From Comamonadaceae bacterium UBA2121 (GTDB lineage: Bacteria > Pseudomonadota > Gammaproteobacteria > Burkholderiales > Burkholderiaceae_C), in NCBI GenBank assembly GCA_002331385.1, contig DCYB01000007.1, forward strand, positions 1 to 64,000: a stretch of 64,000 nt of DNA, in the 5' to 3' direction. The position numbers and the translations under genes were made by a program. Of this stretch, positions 1 to 9,534 are shown in pieces (within the stretch, counting starts at the first letter, position 1; each line of letters starts with the position of its first letter). The notes beneath the pieces are model-generated. The model did no database searches. It saw only the letters and a list, made by a program, of their open reading frames with translations, and was not told the DNA's origin.

Positions 1-2843
1 AAGTGAATGGCCTGGAGTGGAGCTTCGTGCTGCCGCAGGAATTGAAGGACGATTCACACCACATCTACACAGCGCAAGTGATGGATTCTGCTGGCAATGC
101 GGGACCATCGACGAAGCTGGATATCACGATCGATCTCGAAGTGGTGATCAACGCCCAGAATACGCTGGACACGACGCCAATCATTACTGGCTACGTAGGC
201 TTCGAGATCCAGCCAGGCGAATACGTGGAAGTGACCGTCAACGGACGGACCTACAGTTCCAAAACCGGTGATGTCGTGGTCGACCCGCTCAACAGCACAT
301 GGTATGTGCAGATTCCCGACGAGCACGCGCTGGCCATTGGCTCGCACGATGTGCAAGCTGTGCTCAAGGCGGAAAACGGCACCATCATTACCCGTGATGC
401 GACCGACAATGAGCTGATCGTCTCGCCGACCCCCGAGGTGACCGTTGGAGCAGGTGGTTCGGATTCGAACCAGAAGGCGACTGCATTCACCATCGGAGAG
501 GATGGAATGTGGCGCATCCACTCCAACCAGACCATGTTGGACGCCAATGGAACCGACAGCGCTTCATTGGGCAGCTTTGGAATTACCAAACTAATTAGCA
601 ATACAACGGTCGGCCCAAACTATGTCCAGAATGCGACATTCATGGACTTTGACCGTGATGGATACATGGATCTGTTTGCAGAGGACAGTACATTCGCAAA
701 CGGGCAACAGGCATTCATCTACGACGGAACCAATTACATTGCCCAACAAGTAGCAGGAAGCGGAGGAAAGGCGAACGCCTATTGCTGGTATGGCGGTGTG
801 ATTGCATTTGACAAGTCGGGCGACGGATTTGTCGATCTGGCATACGGAGACCAAACTCCGAACGATGCAAGCGCTCCAGGTGGCTTTGACTCCCAGATCG
901 TGTTGAATCCCAACGGAAACTTCGACGATTTTGTAAAGGACGGGGGCTACGTTGACACGGCCACACCCGGGTCGACCAACAACGGCAACACCACGTTTGA
1001 CATGGAACTGTCGGGAGTTGACCTGAACAATGACGGCACTGTAGATATCGTCTATCACGCGACCGCCGGAACCACCAAAATTGGTGGCCCAGGCGCAACC
1101 ACACCAACCAGCCCGGACCCGTACCGCTTGGTCGTTGCCTCCAACCAGGGAGATGGAACCTGGAAGAACACCCAGATCATTGATCAGGTATTCCAGCGTT
1201 GGGATGATGACCCGAATATCGGCAACGGTGTATCCATGACGTGGGCAGACTTCGACGGCGATGGGTACATGGACCTGTTCCTTGGTCGCGGGTATGGAAC
1301 GACGCCGGGCGCTCGGTCCGAAAGCAGGATTCACTTCAACGATGGCCACGGCCATCTGGGGTCAACCAACCCGGAGGGAATCGGCAATGCCGCAGGAACG
1401 CACACATTGGGAGATGGCCTGTTGGGCGGTGCCTCCCTTGCCATTGACTGGAACGGGGATGGCAAGATGGACATCATCGAACTGCCAGGCATGGGCAACA
1501 CGGGGGGGATGACAGCGGCCGGTAACACTGGCCCGGTCAACCTCTACACCAATACGAGTTCCGGCGGTTCGATCAGCTTTGCAACTAGCAATCTGCTGGG
1601 TGGCAACAACACCATCGGATCCTGGACCGGCGGCGACTCTGTCACCGGCGGCGTCGCGGTGGACATCGATTGGGACGGCGACCGCGACCTGCTCATCTTC
1701 ACGGTGAAGGGGAATACCAAGTACATCGAGAACACCACCAAGGTTGAAGACGGAACTGCGCTGCACTTCCGAATCTTCGACAAGAACGGTATCAACGTGT
1801 TCTATGGCAATACCGTCCAGTTGATTGACGATGAAACGGGACAAGTGGTTGGCACCCAGATCATCAATCCACAGTCGGGCAACCAGACCAACGACAGCTC
1901 CGCTCTGGTGGACTTCTACGGTCTGGATCCGGCCAAGACGTACAGCCTCGTATTGCTCACGCACGTCAACGGCACGTCTCAGGACGTGGGTGGTGTGCAC
2001 GCGGTGGGAGCTAACACCATCGAGCACTACAGCGACGCCTGGCACGGCTTCCAGCCAGGTGCAGCCAATGCGGCCTACATCCTGACTGCAGAGGGAAGTG
2101 ACAGCAGTGCCAACGCGAATATCGGCAACGGTATTGTGGGCACAGGCTACAACGACACCTTCTTTGCAACGCTCGGTACCGACATCTACAACGGTGCAGG
2201 CGGCACGGTGGAAGTGTCTGGCGTCAAGTCGTGGAGCAACACAGGCGGGCTGGACATCGTCGACTACAAGCTGGCAGGCAACACGTCTATCTCCGTCGAC
2301 CTGTCCTACGAAGGTGCCCAGAACACCGGGTTCGGTATTCACACCTTCAAGAACATCGAAGGAATCGCTGGCAGCTCCGGGAACGACACGTTCACCGATG
2401 ATGCAGGCAACAACTACTTCGAAGGCCGGGGTGGCAACGACACGTTCAACCTGATCCATGGCGGTAACGACACCCTCATGTACAAGCTGTTGAACGCGGC
2501 GGACGACACCGGTGGTAACGGCCACGACGTGGTGAACGGCTTTACGGTGGGCACATGGGAGGCGACCGCGAATGCGGACCGTATCCATCTGGCAGACCTG
2601 CTGGAAGGCTACACGCCGACCGTCAACGGCCAATACGCCGCGAAGTATGTCAACGGCATCGCAACCATCGAGGCGGGTGATCGCATCACAAGCTACCTCA
2701 AGGTAGAAGTGTCTGACGGCAACACGCTGGTCGAAATCGACCGCAGTGGAACGGGTCAGAACTTCGCCACCCTGCTGACGCTGAACGGTGTCCAAACCGA
2801 CCTCGCCACCCTGCTGGCGAACCACCAGATCACGTTGATCTGA
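1..2843 (+). CDS. Type I-secreted large repeat protein (Ig-like, FG-GAP/VCBS, RTX-type C-terminus), 3' part
   Basis: Partial gene: the reading frame is already open at the left edge, so the true start is upstream; 946 residues are visible. The first ~140 residues are the end of one and most of another bacterial Ig-like beta-sandwich repeat. Residues ~205–570 carry FG-GAP/VCBS-type calcium-binding repeats, seen as DFDRDGYMDL, DFDGDGYMDL and DWNGDGKMDI. Near the C-terminus come glycine/aspartate-rich stretches (GNDTF, GGNDTF, GGNDTL) and a segment DVVNGFTVG…DRIHLADLL, typical of type I secretion C-terminal target domains. The protein ends in a short hydrophobic tail. This architecture is that of large surface adhesins or biofilm proteins secreted by an ABC exporter/TolC route. 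No exporter genes lie in the window. The class is fairly certain; the ligand is not visible. Confidence 0.85.
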   Translation, partial: VNGLEWSFVLPQELKDDSHHIYTAQVMDSAGNAGPSTKLDITIDLEVVINAQNTLDTTPIITGYVGFEIQPGEYVEVTVNGRTYSSKTGDVVVDPLNSTWYVQIPDEHALAIGSHDVQAVLKAENGTIITRDATDNELIVSPTPEVTVGAGGSDSNQKATAFTIGEDGMWRIHSNQTMLDANGTDSASLGSFGITKLISNTTVGPNYVQNATFMDFDRDGYMDLFAEDSTFANGQQAFIYDGTNYIAQQVAGSGGKANAYCWYGGVIAFDKSGDGFVDLAYGDQTPNDASAPGGFDSQIVLNPNGNFDDFVKDGGYVDTATPGSTNNGNTTFDMELSGVDLNNDGTVDIVYHATAGTTKIGGPGATTPTSPDPYRLVVASNQGDGTWKNTQIIDQVFQRWDDDPNIGNGVSMTWADFDGDGYMDLFLGRGYGTTPGARSESRIHFNDGHGHLGSTNPEGIGNAAGTHTLGDGLLGGASLAIDWNGDGKMDIIELPGMGNTGGMTAAGNTGPVNLYTNTSSGGSISFATSNLLGGNNTIGSWTGGDSVTGGVAVDIDWDGDRDLLIFTVKGNTKYIENTTKVEDGTALHFRIFDKNGINVFYGNTVQLIDDETGQVVGTQIINPQSGNQTNDSSALVDFYGLDPAKTYSLVLLTHVNGTSQDVGGVHAVGANTIEHYSDAWHGFQPGAANAAYILTAEGSDSSANANIGNGIVGTGYNDTFFATLGTDIYNGAGGTVEVSGVKSWSNTGGLDIVDYKLAGNTSISVDLSYEGAQNTGFGIHTFKNIEGIAGSSGNDTFTDDAGNNYFEGRGGNDTFNLIHGGNDTLMYKLLNAADDTGGNGHDVVNGFTVGTWEATANADRIHLADLLEGYTPTVNGQYAAKYVNGIATIEAGDRITSYLKVEVSDGNTLVEIDRSGTGQNFATLLTLNGVQTDLATLLANHQITLI

Positions 2844-2849
2844 TACCCA

Positions 2850-2885
2850 CCCGCCGATCTGGTCCGCACGGGCTGGATCGGCGGG
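2850..2885 (+). terminator. Strong hairpin just after the secreted-protein gene
   Basis: A perfect 10-bp inverted repeat (CCCGCCGATC and GATCGGCGGG, 16-nt loop) starts 7 nt after the stop codon. There is no T-run after it, so it is either a non-canonical terminator or an RNA-protecting 3' hairpin. Confidence 0.55.
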
Positions 2886-2939
2886 ACACGGGACGAGGGA
2901 CGATGCACGACGAGCCGACTAGGCTGCGCATAGGCTTCA

Positions 2940-2961
2940 GGTGGACGCACACGCGTCCACC
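2940..2961. repeat. Short perfect inverted repeat between convergent genes
   Basis: GGTGGACGC and GCGTCCACC flank a 4-nt loop. The repeat sits 50 nt beyond the stop of folK on the minus strand. No T-tract follows on either strand, so a terminator role for folK is possible but unproven. Confidence 0.45.
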
Positions 2962-3010
2962 GCATAGGAAGCGATGCGCACCTTGGAGGCTCGTTTTCTT
3001 TGGTCTGGAT

Positions 3011-3565
3011 TCAGCGTCTGGGCGGCAGCGCGCACCATGCGTGCGCGGGCCGCAGTTTCTCGATGCGTTGCATCGCGATGGCCTGCTTTTGCGCGTCGGA
3101 CAGCGCGTTCAAGATGGCTGCGCCGAGCAACTCCGCCATGGGCTGGAGTACAAACGCCCGCTCCTGCCAACGCGGATGGGGCAGCACCAGGCGCTCGGTC
3201 TGCATCTGCAGATCGGCGTAGCGCACTAGGTCCAGATCGAGCGTGCGCGGCGCGTTGCGATAAGGGCGCTCGCGACCTGCAGCGAGCTCAATGGACTGCA
3301 GTGCGTCGAGCAATGCGATGGGCGTGAGGCGGGTGTCGATCTCGGCGACGGCATTCAGATAGTCCGGGCCGCTGGCATCCACAGGGGCGCTGCTGTAGAG
3401 CGATGACACCCGGCGAACGCGCGTGTCTGGCAAGGCATCGATGCAGCCTACGGCGGCGCACAGCGCGGCGCGAGCATCGCCCAGATTGGCACCCAGGCCG
3501 ATCCAGGCGGTGTGCGGGGTCGTTGCGGCCGACAGAGGCGCGGCTGCGCCGCCGTCAGCGCTCAT
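3011..3565 (-). CDS. folK: 2-amino-4-hydroxy-6-hydroxymethyldihydropteridine diphosphokinase
   Basis: Transfers pyrophosphate from ATP to 6-hydroxymethyl-7,8-dihydropterin, the step before dihydropteroate synthase in folate synthesis. The protein has 184 residues; family members usually have about 160. The extra length is an N-terminal tail before the conserved start of the fold (AWIGLGANLGD). The HPPK signature RTLDLDLVRY is present, as is the downstream HPR (LPHPRWQERAFVL) segment that binds pterin and ATP. The start codon overlaps the stop of pcnB by 4 nt (ATGA), which points to translational coupling and places folK last in a hda–HAD–pcnB–folK operon. A start about 16 codons further in would also be compatible with the fold. 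Confidence 0.93.
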   Translation of the reverse strand: MSADGGAAAPLSAATTPHTAWIGLGANLGDARAALCAAVGCIDALPDTRVRRVSSLYSSAPVDASGPDYLNAVAEIDTRLTPIALLDALQSIELAAGRERPYRNAPRTLDLDLVRYADLQMQTERLVLPHPRWQERAFVLQPMAELLGAAILNALSDAQKQAIAMQRIEKLRPAHAWCALPPRR

Positions 3566-5220
3566 TCGCCCGCGTCAGAGGAGGAGGAAGTGGACGGTGC
3601 GGAGCCTGTGCCCACCTCACCCGCTCCACCACCTGGTTTGCGACGGCGACGGCGGCGTTTCTTGGCGGCGGCTGCTACGGGCGGATCACCGATTTCTGCG
3701 TTCTCGATGGCGCCTTCGGGCTGTTGGGGCTCCTTCGGCGCTGCCTTGGGCTTGGCCCTGGCCTTGGGTTTGTCCGACGCGGGTGCACCGTCTGCCTTGG
3801 GCGCGCGCTTGGCGGCTGAGGCTTGCTGGGCCTTGCGTTGCTTGGCGCGCTGCTCCTCGCGCGCCTGGTCCATCATGTCGTCGCGGCGCGCGTCGTCGGT
3901 CTGCTGGAACTCTTGCCACCACTCGGCCAGATGTTCCTCCACCTCGCCGACGTCAGCACGCAGTCGCAGGAAGTCAAAGCCTGCGCGGAAGCGGATATGC
4001 GCCACCATGCTGAACGGCGTAGAGCCGGAGCGCTTTTCAAAGCGTGGCTGCATGACCCAGATTTCGCGCATGTCGGCGGCGAGCTTGCCGCGTCCGGACA
4101 CATCGCCAATGCGTTTGTCGAACACGTCGTCGATGGCATCCTGCAGCGCGGGGAACGGCTGTTGGCGCTGCATGCGTTGCTCCCAACCGGTCTTGACGTC
4201 GTGCCACAGCACGCAGGCGAGCAGGAAGCTCGGCGCAACGGTCTTGCCCTCGCTCACGCGGCGGTCCGTGTCCATGAGCGCGGCGCGCACGAAGGAGTGA
4301 TCGGCGCGCTCCACCACGATGTCCAGCAGCGGATAGATGCCCTTGGCGAGCCCGAGCGACTGCAGTTGCTCGACCGATGCAATCGAGTGCCCGGTCTGCA
4401 GCAGCTTGAGCATTTCATCGAACAGGCGACTTTGCGGCACGTCGTGCAACAGGTGTTCGGATTCGACCAGCGGCTTCGACGTCTTGGGATCGAGCTTGAA
4501 GCCCAGATGAGAGAGCTTGGCCGCAAAACGCACGGCGCGGATGATGCGCACCGGGTCTTCGCGATAGCGTGTGGCCGGGTCGCCAATCATGCGCAGAATC
4601 TTCTTCTTGGCGTCCTCGATGCCCTTGTGGAAGTCCACGACGACCTGCGTTTCCGGGTCGTAGTACATGGCGTTGACGGTGAAGTCGCGGCGCGTGGCGT
4701 CTTCGTCCTGCGGACCCCAGACGTTGTCGCGCAGCACGCGGCCACTGGCGTCCACGGCATGCTGCACGCCTGCGAGCTGGGCCTTGCTGGTTTTCTCGTT
4801 GCCGGACACCAACTCTGCTGCGGAATTGTCGAGATACGCGCGGAAGGTGGAGACTTCAATCACCTCATGCTCGCGGCCACGTCCGTACACGACGTGCACG
4901 ATGCGAAAGCGTTTGCCGATGATGAAGGCGCGGCGGAACAGGCCCTTGACCTGCTCGGGCGTGGCGTTGGTGGCCACGTCGAAGTCTTTCGGGCGCAGAC
5001 CCAGCAGCAGGTCGCGCACGGCGCCGCCCACGATGTAGGCTTCAAAGCCCGCCTGCTTGAGCGTGCGCACCACGTCGCTGGCGCGTTTGTCGACCAGTTC
5101 GGGGTTGATGCCATGCACGGACACCGGCACGTCCACGCGCTTGCCGAAGCGGCTTTTTCCACGGCCCGTGGTGCCTGCGGATGTCTTGCCGAGCAGTTTG
5201 TCGATGAATGTCTTGATCAT
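3562..5220 (-). CDS. pcnB: Poly(A) polymerase I
   Basis: Adds 3' poly(A) tails to RNA and so marks it for decay. The protein has 552 residues and a class II nucleotidyltransferase fold. Residues ~60–85 hold the GG motif and the catalytic acid pair (YIVGGAVRDLLLG, then KDFDVAT), followed by RRDFTVNAM, which separates PcnB and CCA-adding enzymes from other nucleotidyltransferases. The basic region at ~25–35 (HGINPELVDKRA) and the long lysine/arginine/proline-rich C-terminal tail (after ~residue 450, ending RRRRRRKP plus a Ser-rich stretch) favour PcnB over tRNA nucleotidyltransferase. The gene is coupled on both sides: 4-nt overlaps with the HAD gene upstream and folK downstream. Confidence 0.93.
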   Translation of the reverse strand: MIKTFIDKLLGKTSAGTTGRGKSRFGKRVDVPVSVHGINPELVDKRASDVVRTLKQAGFEAYIVGGAVRDLLLGLRPKDFDVATNATPEQVKGLFRRAFIIGKRFRIVHVVYGRGREHEVIEVSTFRAYLDNSAAELVSGNEKTSKAQLAGVQHAVDASGRVLRDNVWGPQDEDATRRDFTVNAMYYDPETQVVVDFHKGIEDAKKKILRMIGDPATRYREDPVRIIRAVRFAAKLSHLGFKLDPKTSKPLVESEHLLHDVPQSRLFDEMLKLLQTGHSIASVEQLQSLGLAKGIYPLLDIVVERADHSFVRAALMDTDRRVSEGKTVAPSFLLACVLWHDVKTGWEQRMQRQQPFPALQDAIDDVFDKRIGDVSGRGKLAADMREIWVMQPRFEKRSGSTPFSMVAHIRFRAGFDFLRLRADVGEVEEHLAEWWQEFQQTDDARRDDMMDQAREEQRAKQRKAQQASAAKRAPKADGAPASDKPKARAKPKAAPKEPQQPEGAIENAEIGDPPVAAAAKKRRRRRRKPGGGAGEVGTGSAPSTSSSSDAGE

Positions 5221-5918
5221 GGCTCTTGGGGAAACAGGTCCAGGATGCGCCAGCCTTTTTGCTGCGCCAGTGCGCGCAGGCGCGGGTCGGGGTTGGTCGC
5301 CACCGGATGGTCCACTTGTTCCAGCAGCGGCACATCGTTCATGGAGTCACTGTAGAACGTGCACTCCACCTGATCCCAGCCAAGGTTGCGCTCTTTCAGC
5401 CATTGTTCCATGCGCTGCACCTTGCCTTCGCGCATCGACGGGATGCCGTCGATCTCACCCGTGATCCAGCCATTGTCGTCGCGCTGCAGTTGCACGGCAA
5501 TCAGGTTCTTTACGCCCAGTGCGCGTGCGATGGGTGCGGTCACGAATTCGTTGGTGGCGGTGATGATCACCACCTCGTCGCCCGCATCGGCATGCGCACG
5601 CAGCAAATCGAGTGCGCTCGCGCGAATGGCCGGGCGAATCACCTCGGTCATGAATTGTTCATGTGCCTGCGCCGCCGCTTCGGCACCGCGCGCGCGCACG
5701 GCCTCGGTGGCAAAGCGCACGTAATCGTGCACGTCCAGTCGGCCTGCCACGTAGTCGTCATAAAACGCCTGATTGCGACGACCGAACTCCTCCTTGTCGG
5801 CCCAGCCGATGCGGATGGAGAACTCGCCCCACTCGAAATCGGAGTCGAGCGGCAGCAAGGTGTGGTCCAGATCGAAAAGCGCCAGTCTGGGCTTTTGCGT
5901 CTGCGTTGTTGGTGTCAT
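5217..5918 (-). CDS. HAD-superfamily IB hydrolase (phosphoserine phosphatase-like)
   Basis: 233-residue cytoplasmic phosphatase. Motif I is LFDLDHTLLP near residues 14–23 (the first Asp is the nucleophile). Motif II is VIITATNEF around 115. Motif IV is FYSDSMNDVPLL around 190. The helical cap between motifs I and II is that of subfamily IB, as in SerB and CicA. HAD-IB proteins at this position next to pcnB are common in Burkholderiales and are often labelled HAD-IB or histidinol-phosphatase-like. The substrate cannot be told from sequence. Its stop overlaps the pcnB start, and 51 nt separate it from hda upstream, so it belongs to the same operon. Confidence 0.85.
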   Translation of the reverse strand: MTPTTQTQKPRLALFDLDHTLLPLDSDFEWGEFSIRIGWADKEEFGRRNQAFYDDYVAGRLDVHDYVRFATEAVRARGAEAAAQAHEQFMTEVIRPAIRASALDLLRAHADAGDEVVIITATNEFVTAPIARALGVKNLIAVQLQRDDNGWITGEIDGIPSMREGKVQRMEQWLKERNLGWDQVECTFYSDSMNDVPLLEQVDHPVATNPDPRLRALAQQKGWRILDLFPQEP

Positions 5919-5969
5919 TGCTTCTTCTTGTGTTGATGTCGCCAGCGCAGGGGGGCGCTGGCGGACGTT

Positions 5970-6665
5970 TCATTCATGCTGCAACATGTCCTTGAGCAGC
6001 GGGATGGTGATGGCCCGCTTCTCCCGCAGGGAATAACTGTCGAGGCTGGAGAGCAGCTGCATCAGGCTGCCCAGATCGCGTGAGAAACGCTTGAGAATGT
6101 AATCCATCACCTCATCCGAGAGGAACACGCCACGCGCATCCGCCTCTTGCCGAAGCACCTTGCGGCGCGCCGTGTCGTCCAGCAGGTGCAACTGGAACAC
6201 ATGACCCCAGCCCAGACGGCTGCGCAAATCGTCGCGCAGCGGCAGGTCTGCAGGCGGCAGTTCACCCGCCGCCAGCACCCAGCGCGGATTGCCGACCGCA
6301 GGGTTCAATGCGTTGATGAACCAGTTGAACGCGGCCGCCTGCTGCTTGCTGTTGTAGAGGTGCACTTCATCCATGATGACAGTCACCCAACGTTCGCTGA
6401 ACGCGGCCGGGTCGCTCACCGAGGCGTCAAGCCAGCCCACCGACTGCCCTTGCTCGCGCAGGGACTCATAGGTTGCGCGCAACAAATGGGTCTTGCCACT
6501 GCCCGACTCGCCCCACAGATAGGTCGGCACGGGCGAGCGCACCTGGTGCTGCCCTGCCCCGATGGCCAGGCGCAGATGCGCCAGCGCCTCGTCATTGGTG
6601 CCCACGAAGTACCGGTCCAGCGTGGGACCGGGTGTGAGGCCGATATCCAGCGCCAACTGCCTCAC
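5970..6665 (-). CDS. hda: DnaA regulatory inactivator Hda
   Basis: AAA+ protein related to DnaA domain III; with the DNA-loaded sliding clamp it stimulates ATP hydrolysis by DnaA and limits re-initiation. The N-terminus from this start, MRQLALDIGL, matches the clamp-binding segment of the family. I therefore prefer the GTG at 6665, with GAGG a few bases upstream, over the in-frame GTG at 6686. The Walker A motif GESGSGKT is at residues 52–59 and Walker B (VIMDEVHLY) around 105. The protein has 231 residues, the usual length. First gene of the minus-strand operon with the HAD gene, pcnB and folK. Confidence 0.9.
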   Translation of the reverse strand: MRQLALDIGLTPGPTLDRYFVGTNDEALAHLRLAIGAGQHQVRSPVPTYLWGESGSGKTHLLRATYESLREQGQSVGWLDASVSDPAAFSERWVTVIMDEVHLYNSKQQAAAFNWFINALNPAVGNPRWVLAAGELPPADLPLRDDLRSRLGWGHVFQLHLLDDTARRKVLRQEADARGVFLSDEVMDYILKRFSRDLGSLMQLLSSLDSYSLREKRAITIPLLKDMLQHE

Positions 6666-7107
6666 GCGGCGGCCTCGCTGTTCCACCGCGCACGCAGACG
6701 CGGCCGGTGTCCGGCTGGGGGAGCAGGTTCAACGAACTTCGGATGGATGGGCATGGAACGGGAATCCGGGGCCAAAAAGCCAGCCAGAGGTGCCAACTGT
6801 ATTGAAATAGCGACATCAGGGCCGGCGCAGCCAACATGGTTGAGCAGGCGGGAAGTCGTTGATTTTAGTGCCTTGTGCGCGCCCATCCGTTCGTGATGCG
6901 AAATTGACAGGGCCAATACGCCGATTCAGCACGAATTCCGCGCCAATCCAGTACCGTTTTGGCGACGCTCCTGGCGCTTACCCGATATGGATACCGCACT
7001 TTTGGCATTGCAATATCGCACTGTATTCACGGTGACATAAGGCTACAGCTTAAAATCCACACGTTCTGCCTGCCTTGCGGGCTTCAAGCCTCCTGAATCT
7101 CCTTCCA
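6666..7107. other. Divergent intergenic region hda / purM
   Basis: 442 bp between two genes that diverge, so it must hold both promoters. A weak -10-like TAAAAT lies at 7051–7056, about 50 bp before purM, without a convincing -35 box. I see no structured RNA or convincing small gene; short open frames here lack family features and clear ribosome binding sites. Confidence 0.5.
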
Positions 7108-8157
7108 ATGAGCTCCTCCACTCCATCCACTCCCATTTCCTATAAAGACGCTGGCGTTGACATTGACGCGGGCGATGCTCTGGTCGAGCGTATCAAGCCG
7201 CTGGCCAAGAAGACCATGCGTGAAGGGGTGATGGCTGGCATCGGCGGCTTCGGCGCGCTGTTCGAAGTGCCCAAGCGCTACAAGGAGCCGGTGCTGGTCT
7301 CTGGCACCGATGGCGTGGGCACCAAGCTCAAGCTGGCCTTCGAATGGAACATGCACGACACCGTCGGCATCGATCTGGTCGCCATGAGCGTGAACGACGT
7401 GCTGGTGCAAGGCGCCGAGCCGCTGTTCTTCCTCGACTACTTCGCCTGCGGCAAGCTGCACGTGGACACGGCTGCGGCCGTGGTGGGCGGCATTGCCAAG
7501 GGCTGCGAGCTGTCCGGCTGCGCGCTGATCGGCGGCGAAACCGCTGAAATGCCCGGCATGTACCCCGATGGTGAATACGATCTGGCAGGCTTCGCCGTAG
7601 GCGCGGTCGAAAAGTCCAAGATCCTCACCGGCCAGAACGTGCAACCCGGCGACGTGGTGCTGGGCCTGGCGTCGGCGGGCGTGCACTCCAACGGTTTCTC
7701 GCTCGTGCGCAAGTGCATCGAGCGCGCCGAAGCGCAGGGCACCGTCCCCGCGACGCTCGACGGCAAGCCGTTCAAGCAAGCCATCATGGAGCCCACGCGC
7801 CTGTACGTGAAGAACGTGCTGGCCGCCTTGGCCGAGCAACCCATCAAGGCGCTGGCCCACATCACGGGCGGTGGTCTGCTGGAGAACATTCCGCGTGTGC
7901 TGCCGCAAGGCATGGCGGCCCACCTCAAGGCCGGTAGCTGGCCCCAGACCGAGCTCTTCGCGTGGCTGCAGAAGACGGCGGGCATCGACGACATCGAGAT
8001 GAACCGCACGTTCAACAACGGCATCGGCATGGTGCTGGTGGTGCCAGCCGAAGCCGCCAAGGCGACCACCGACATGCTGTCTGGACTGGGCGAGACGGTC
8101 TACCCGATCGGCACCATCGCCGAGCGCGGCACCGGCGCCGCCGTCGTGGTGGCCTGA
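7108..8157 (+). CDS. purM: Phosphoribosylformylglycinamidine cyclo-ligase (AIR synthetase)
   Basis: Converts FGAM to aminoimidazole ribotide with ATP in de novo purine synthesis. 349 residues, the normal length. The start ATG at 7108 gives MSSSTPSTPISYKDAGVDIDAGD, which runs into the conserved N-terminal segment; an in-frame ATG 33 nt earlier adds nothing conserved. Family features are SGTDGVGTKLKLAF (residues ~65–78), the glycine-rich GGETAEMPGMY near 145 and HITGGGLLENIPRVLP near 250. It stands alone with its own promoter region; the next gene starts 29 nt after its stop and may be co-transcribed. Confidence 0.97.
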   Translation: MSSSTPSTPISYKDAGVDIDAGDALVERIKPLAKKTMREGVMAGIGGFGALFEVPKRYKEPVLVSGTDGVGTKLKLAFEWNMHDTVGIDLVAMSVNDVLVQGAEPLFFLDYFACGKLHVDTAAAVVGGIAKGCELSGCALIGGETAEMPGMYPDGEYDLAGFAVGAVEKSKILTGQNVQPGDVVLGLASAGVHSNGFSLVRKCIERAEAQGTVPATLDGKPFKQAIMEPTRLYVKNVLAALAEQPIKALAHITGGGLLENIPRVLPQGMAAHLKAGSWPQTELFAWLQKTAGIDDIEMNRTFNNGIGMVLVVPAEAAKATTDMLSGLGETVYPIGTIAERGTGAAVVVA

Positions 8158-8186
8158 CCCCATCGGACCACACGGCCCACGCATCC

Positions 8187-9263
8187 ATGCCGTCCGGCGC
8201 GCCCCCGTCAGTTCCGCCCACCCCGGCCACTGTGCCGGGTGCTTCCACTTCGCGCGGCGTGAAAATCGCCAGTTATCTGCTCATGGCTGCGGCGCTGCTG
8301 CTGGTCATGGTGTATGGGCTCCTGCCCGGGCTGCTCTGCGTGTGTCTGGGTTTCTTGCTGACCCGCTGGATCGCATTCCACTTTGCCTGGCTGCGAAGGC
8401 GCTTTCCGCGCAAACCGGGGCACGTGGGCGTGGGACACGGCCTCGCCGTGGCGATCGTGATGCTGCTACCGCTGCTGCTCATCGGCGTGGGCGTATCGCA
8501 CTCGCGCAGCTACATCATCGAAGCGCCACGCCAGTACACCGAACTGCTGGCCTATCTCGCGCACACGATTCTCGAGCTCAAAGAGAAGCTACCCTCTGAA
8601 ATCGCGGCCCAACTGCCCGAAGGCACGGCAGAGATCCAGCGCACCATTGCCTACTACCTCGGCACCAAGGCCGGAACGCTGGCGATGGCCGGGCGCGTCT
8701 GGCTCGCCGGCCTGCTCTACGCTTATGTGGGTCTGCTGATCGGCGCGCTCGCGGCGGTGCGCCACTCCAGCCCCACGCGCGGGCCGCTGTCGCAGCAACT
8801 GACCAAACGGGTCTATTTCTTTGGCGATGCGTTCCGCCAGATCGTCACGGCGCAGTTCTGGATTGCCTCGTTCAACACCGTGCTGACGGCGATTTTCCTG
8901 CTCGGCATCCTGCCCATCTGGGATCTGGAACTGCCGTATACGCCCGCGCTCATCATGCTCACGTTCTTTGCGGGCCTGATTCCCATCGTCGGCAATCTGC
9001 TGTGCAACGTGGTGATCACGCTCGTGGGCATTTCCGTCTCTCCCACGGCGGCGGCGGCGTGCCTGCTGTTCCTCGTGCTGATCCACAAGGCCGAATACGT
9101 CATCAACGCCAAGGTGGTGGGCACACGCACACATATGGGTGTATGGGAGTTGCTGGCCGTGATGTTCGTGGCCGAAGCCATCTTCGGGCCCGCTGGGCTG
9201 GTGGCGGCCCCGCTCTTTTACGCGTATCTGAAAAAAGAACTGGAAGCCGCCCGATTGGTCTGA
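8187..9263 (+). CDS. AI-2E family transporter (PerM/YhhQ-type membrane protein)
   Basis: 358-residue polytopic inner-membrane protein. After a short Pro/Ser-rich N-terminus there are hydrophobic segments at about 28–70, 90–115, 165–190, 225–250, 255–290, 300–320 and near the C-terminus, the usual eight-helix pattern. The stretch TPALIMLTFFAGLIPIVGNLLCNVVITLVG, of which only the PIVGN core is strictly diagnostic, is the conserved family signature. The AI-2E name covers proteins with varied or unknown substrates (autoinducer-2 export, Na+/H+ exchange, permeability), so the cargo is open. The start at 8187 is the first ATG after the purM stop. The 29-nt spacing from purM suggests read-through. 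Confidence 0.85.
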   Translation: MPSGAPPSVPPTPATVPGASTSRGVKIASYLLMAAALLLVMVYGLLPGLLCVCLGFLLTRWIAFHFAWLRRRFPRKPGHVGVGHGLAVAIVMLLPLLLIGVGVSHSRSYIIEAPRQYTELLAYLAHTILELKEKLPSEIAAQLPEGTAEIQRTIAYYLGTKAGTLAMAGRVWLAGLLYAYVGLLIGALAAVRHSSPTRGPLSQQLTKRVYFFGDAFRQIVTAQFWIASFNTVLTAIFLLGILPIWDLELPYTPALIMLTFFAGLIPIVGNLLCNVVITLVGISVSPTAAAACLLFLVLIHKAEYVINAKVVGTRTHMGVWELLAVMFVAEAIFGPAGLVAAPLFYAYLKKELEAARLV

Positions 9264-9534
9264 CCCGATGGCGCGATTCCATTCGCGCCCACGATGACAT
9301 CAACGTGCTGGACATCGCCAATTGACGAAGGTCAATCGGGAGAACTTCGGTGATTGGAATTCCATCTCCAACCCTCCAATCCGTGCAGGCTTCGGCTATG
9401 CTGGAGCCGTCCAGGAATCCACGCACCCACCAGCCTCTGGCTCATTGCGCAAGGCCATTGGGCGCCGGGGTTTCCTGCTCACATAGCAAAACCGTTTATT
9501 GTTTGAAACGCTCAAAGAGACTGGAGACCCCTTC

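Noticed and set aside
1362..2825. Long open frame (487 codons) on the minus strand
   Set aside because: It is antisense to the secreted repeat protein, with no family features; it reflects GC-rich codon bias.
3823..5355. 510-codon plus-strand open frame
   Set aside because: Antisense to pcnB, whose motifs are clear. The translation has no recognisable domain.
7028..7056. Possible sigma-70 promoter of purM (TAAAAT)
   Set aside because: No acceptable -35 box at normal spacing; left as a remark in the intergenic entry.
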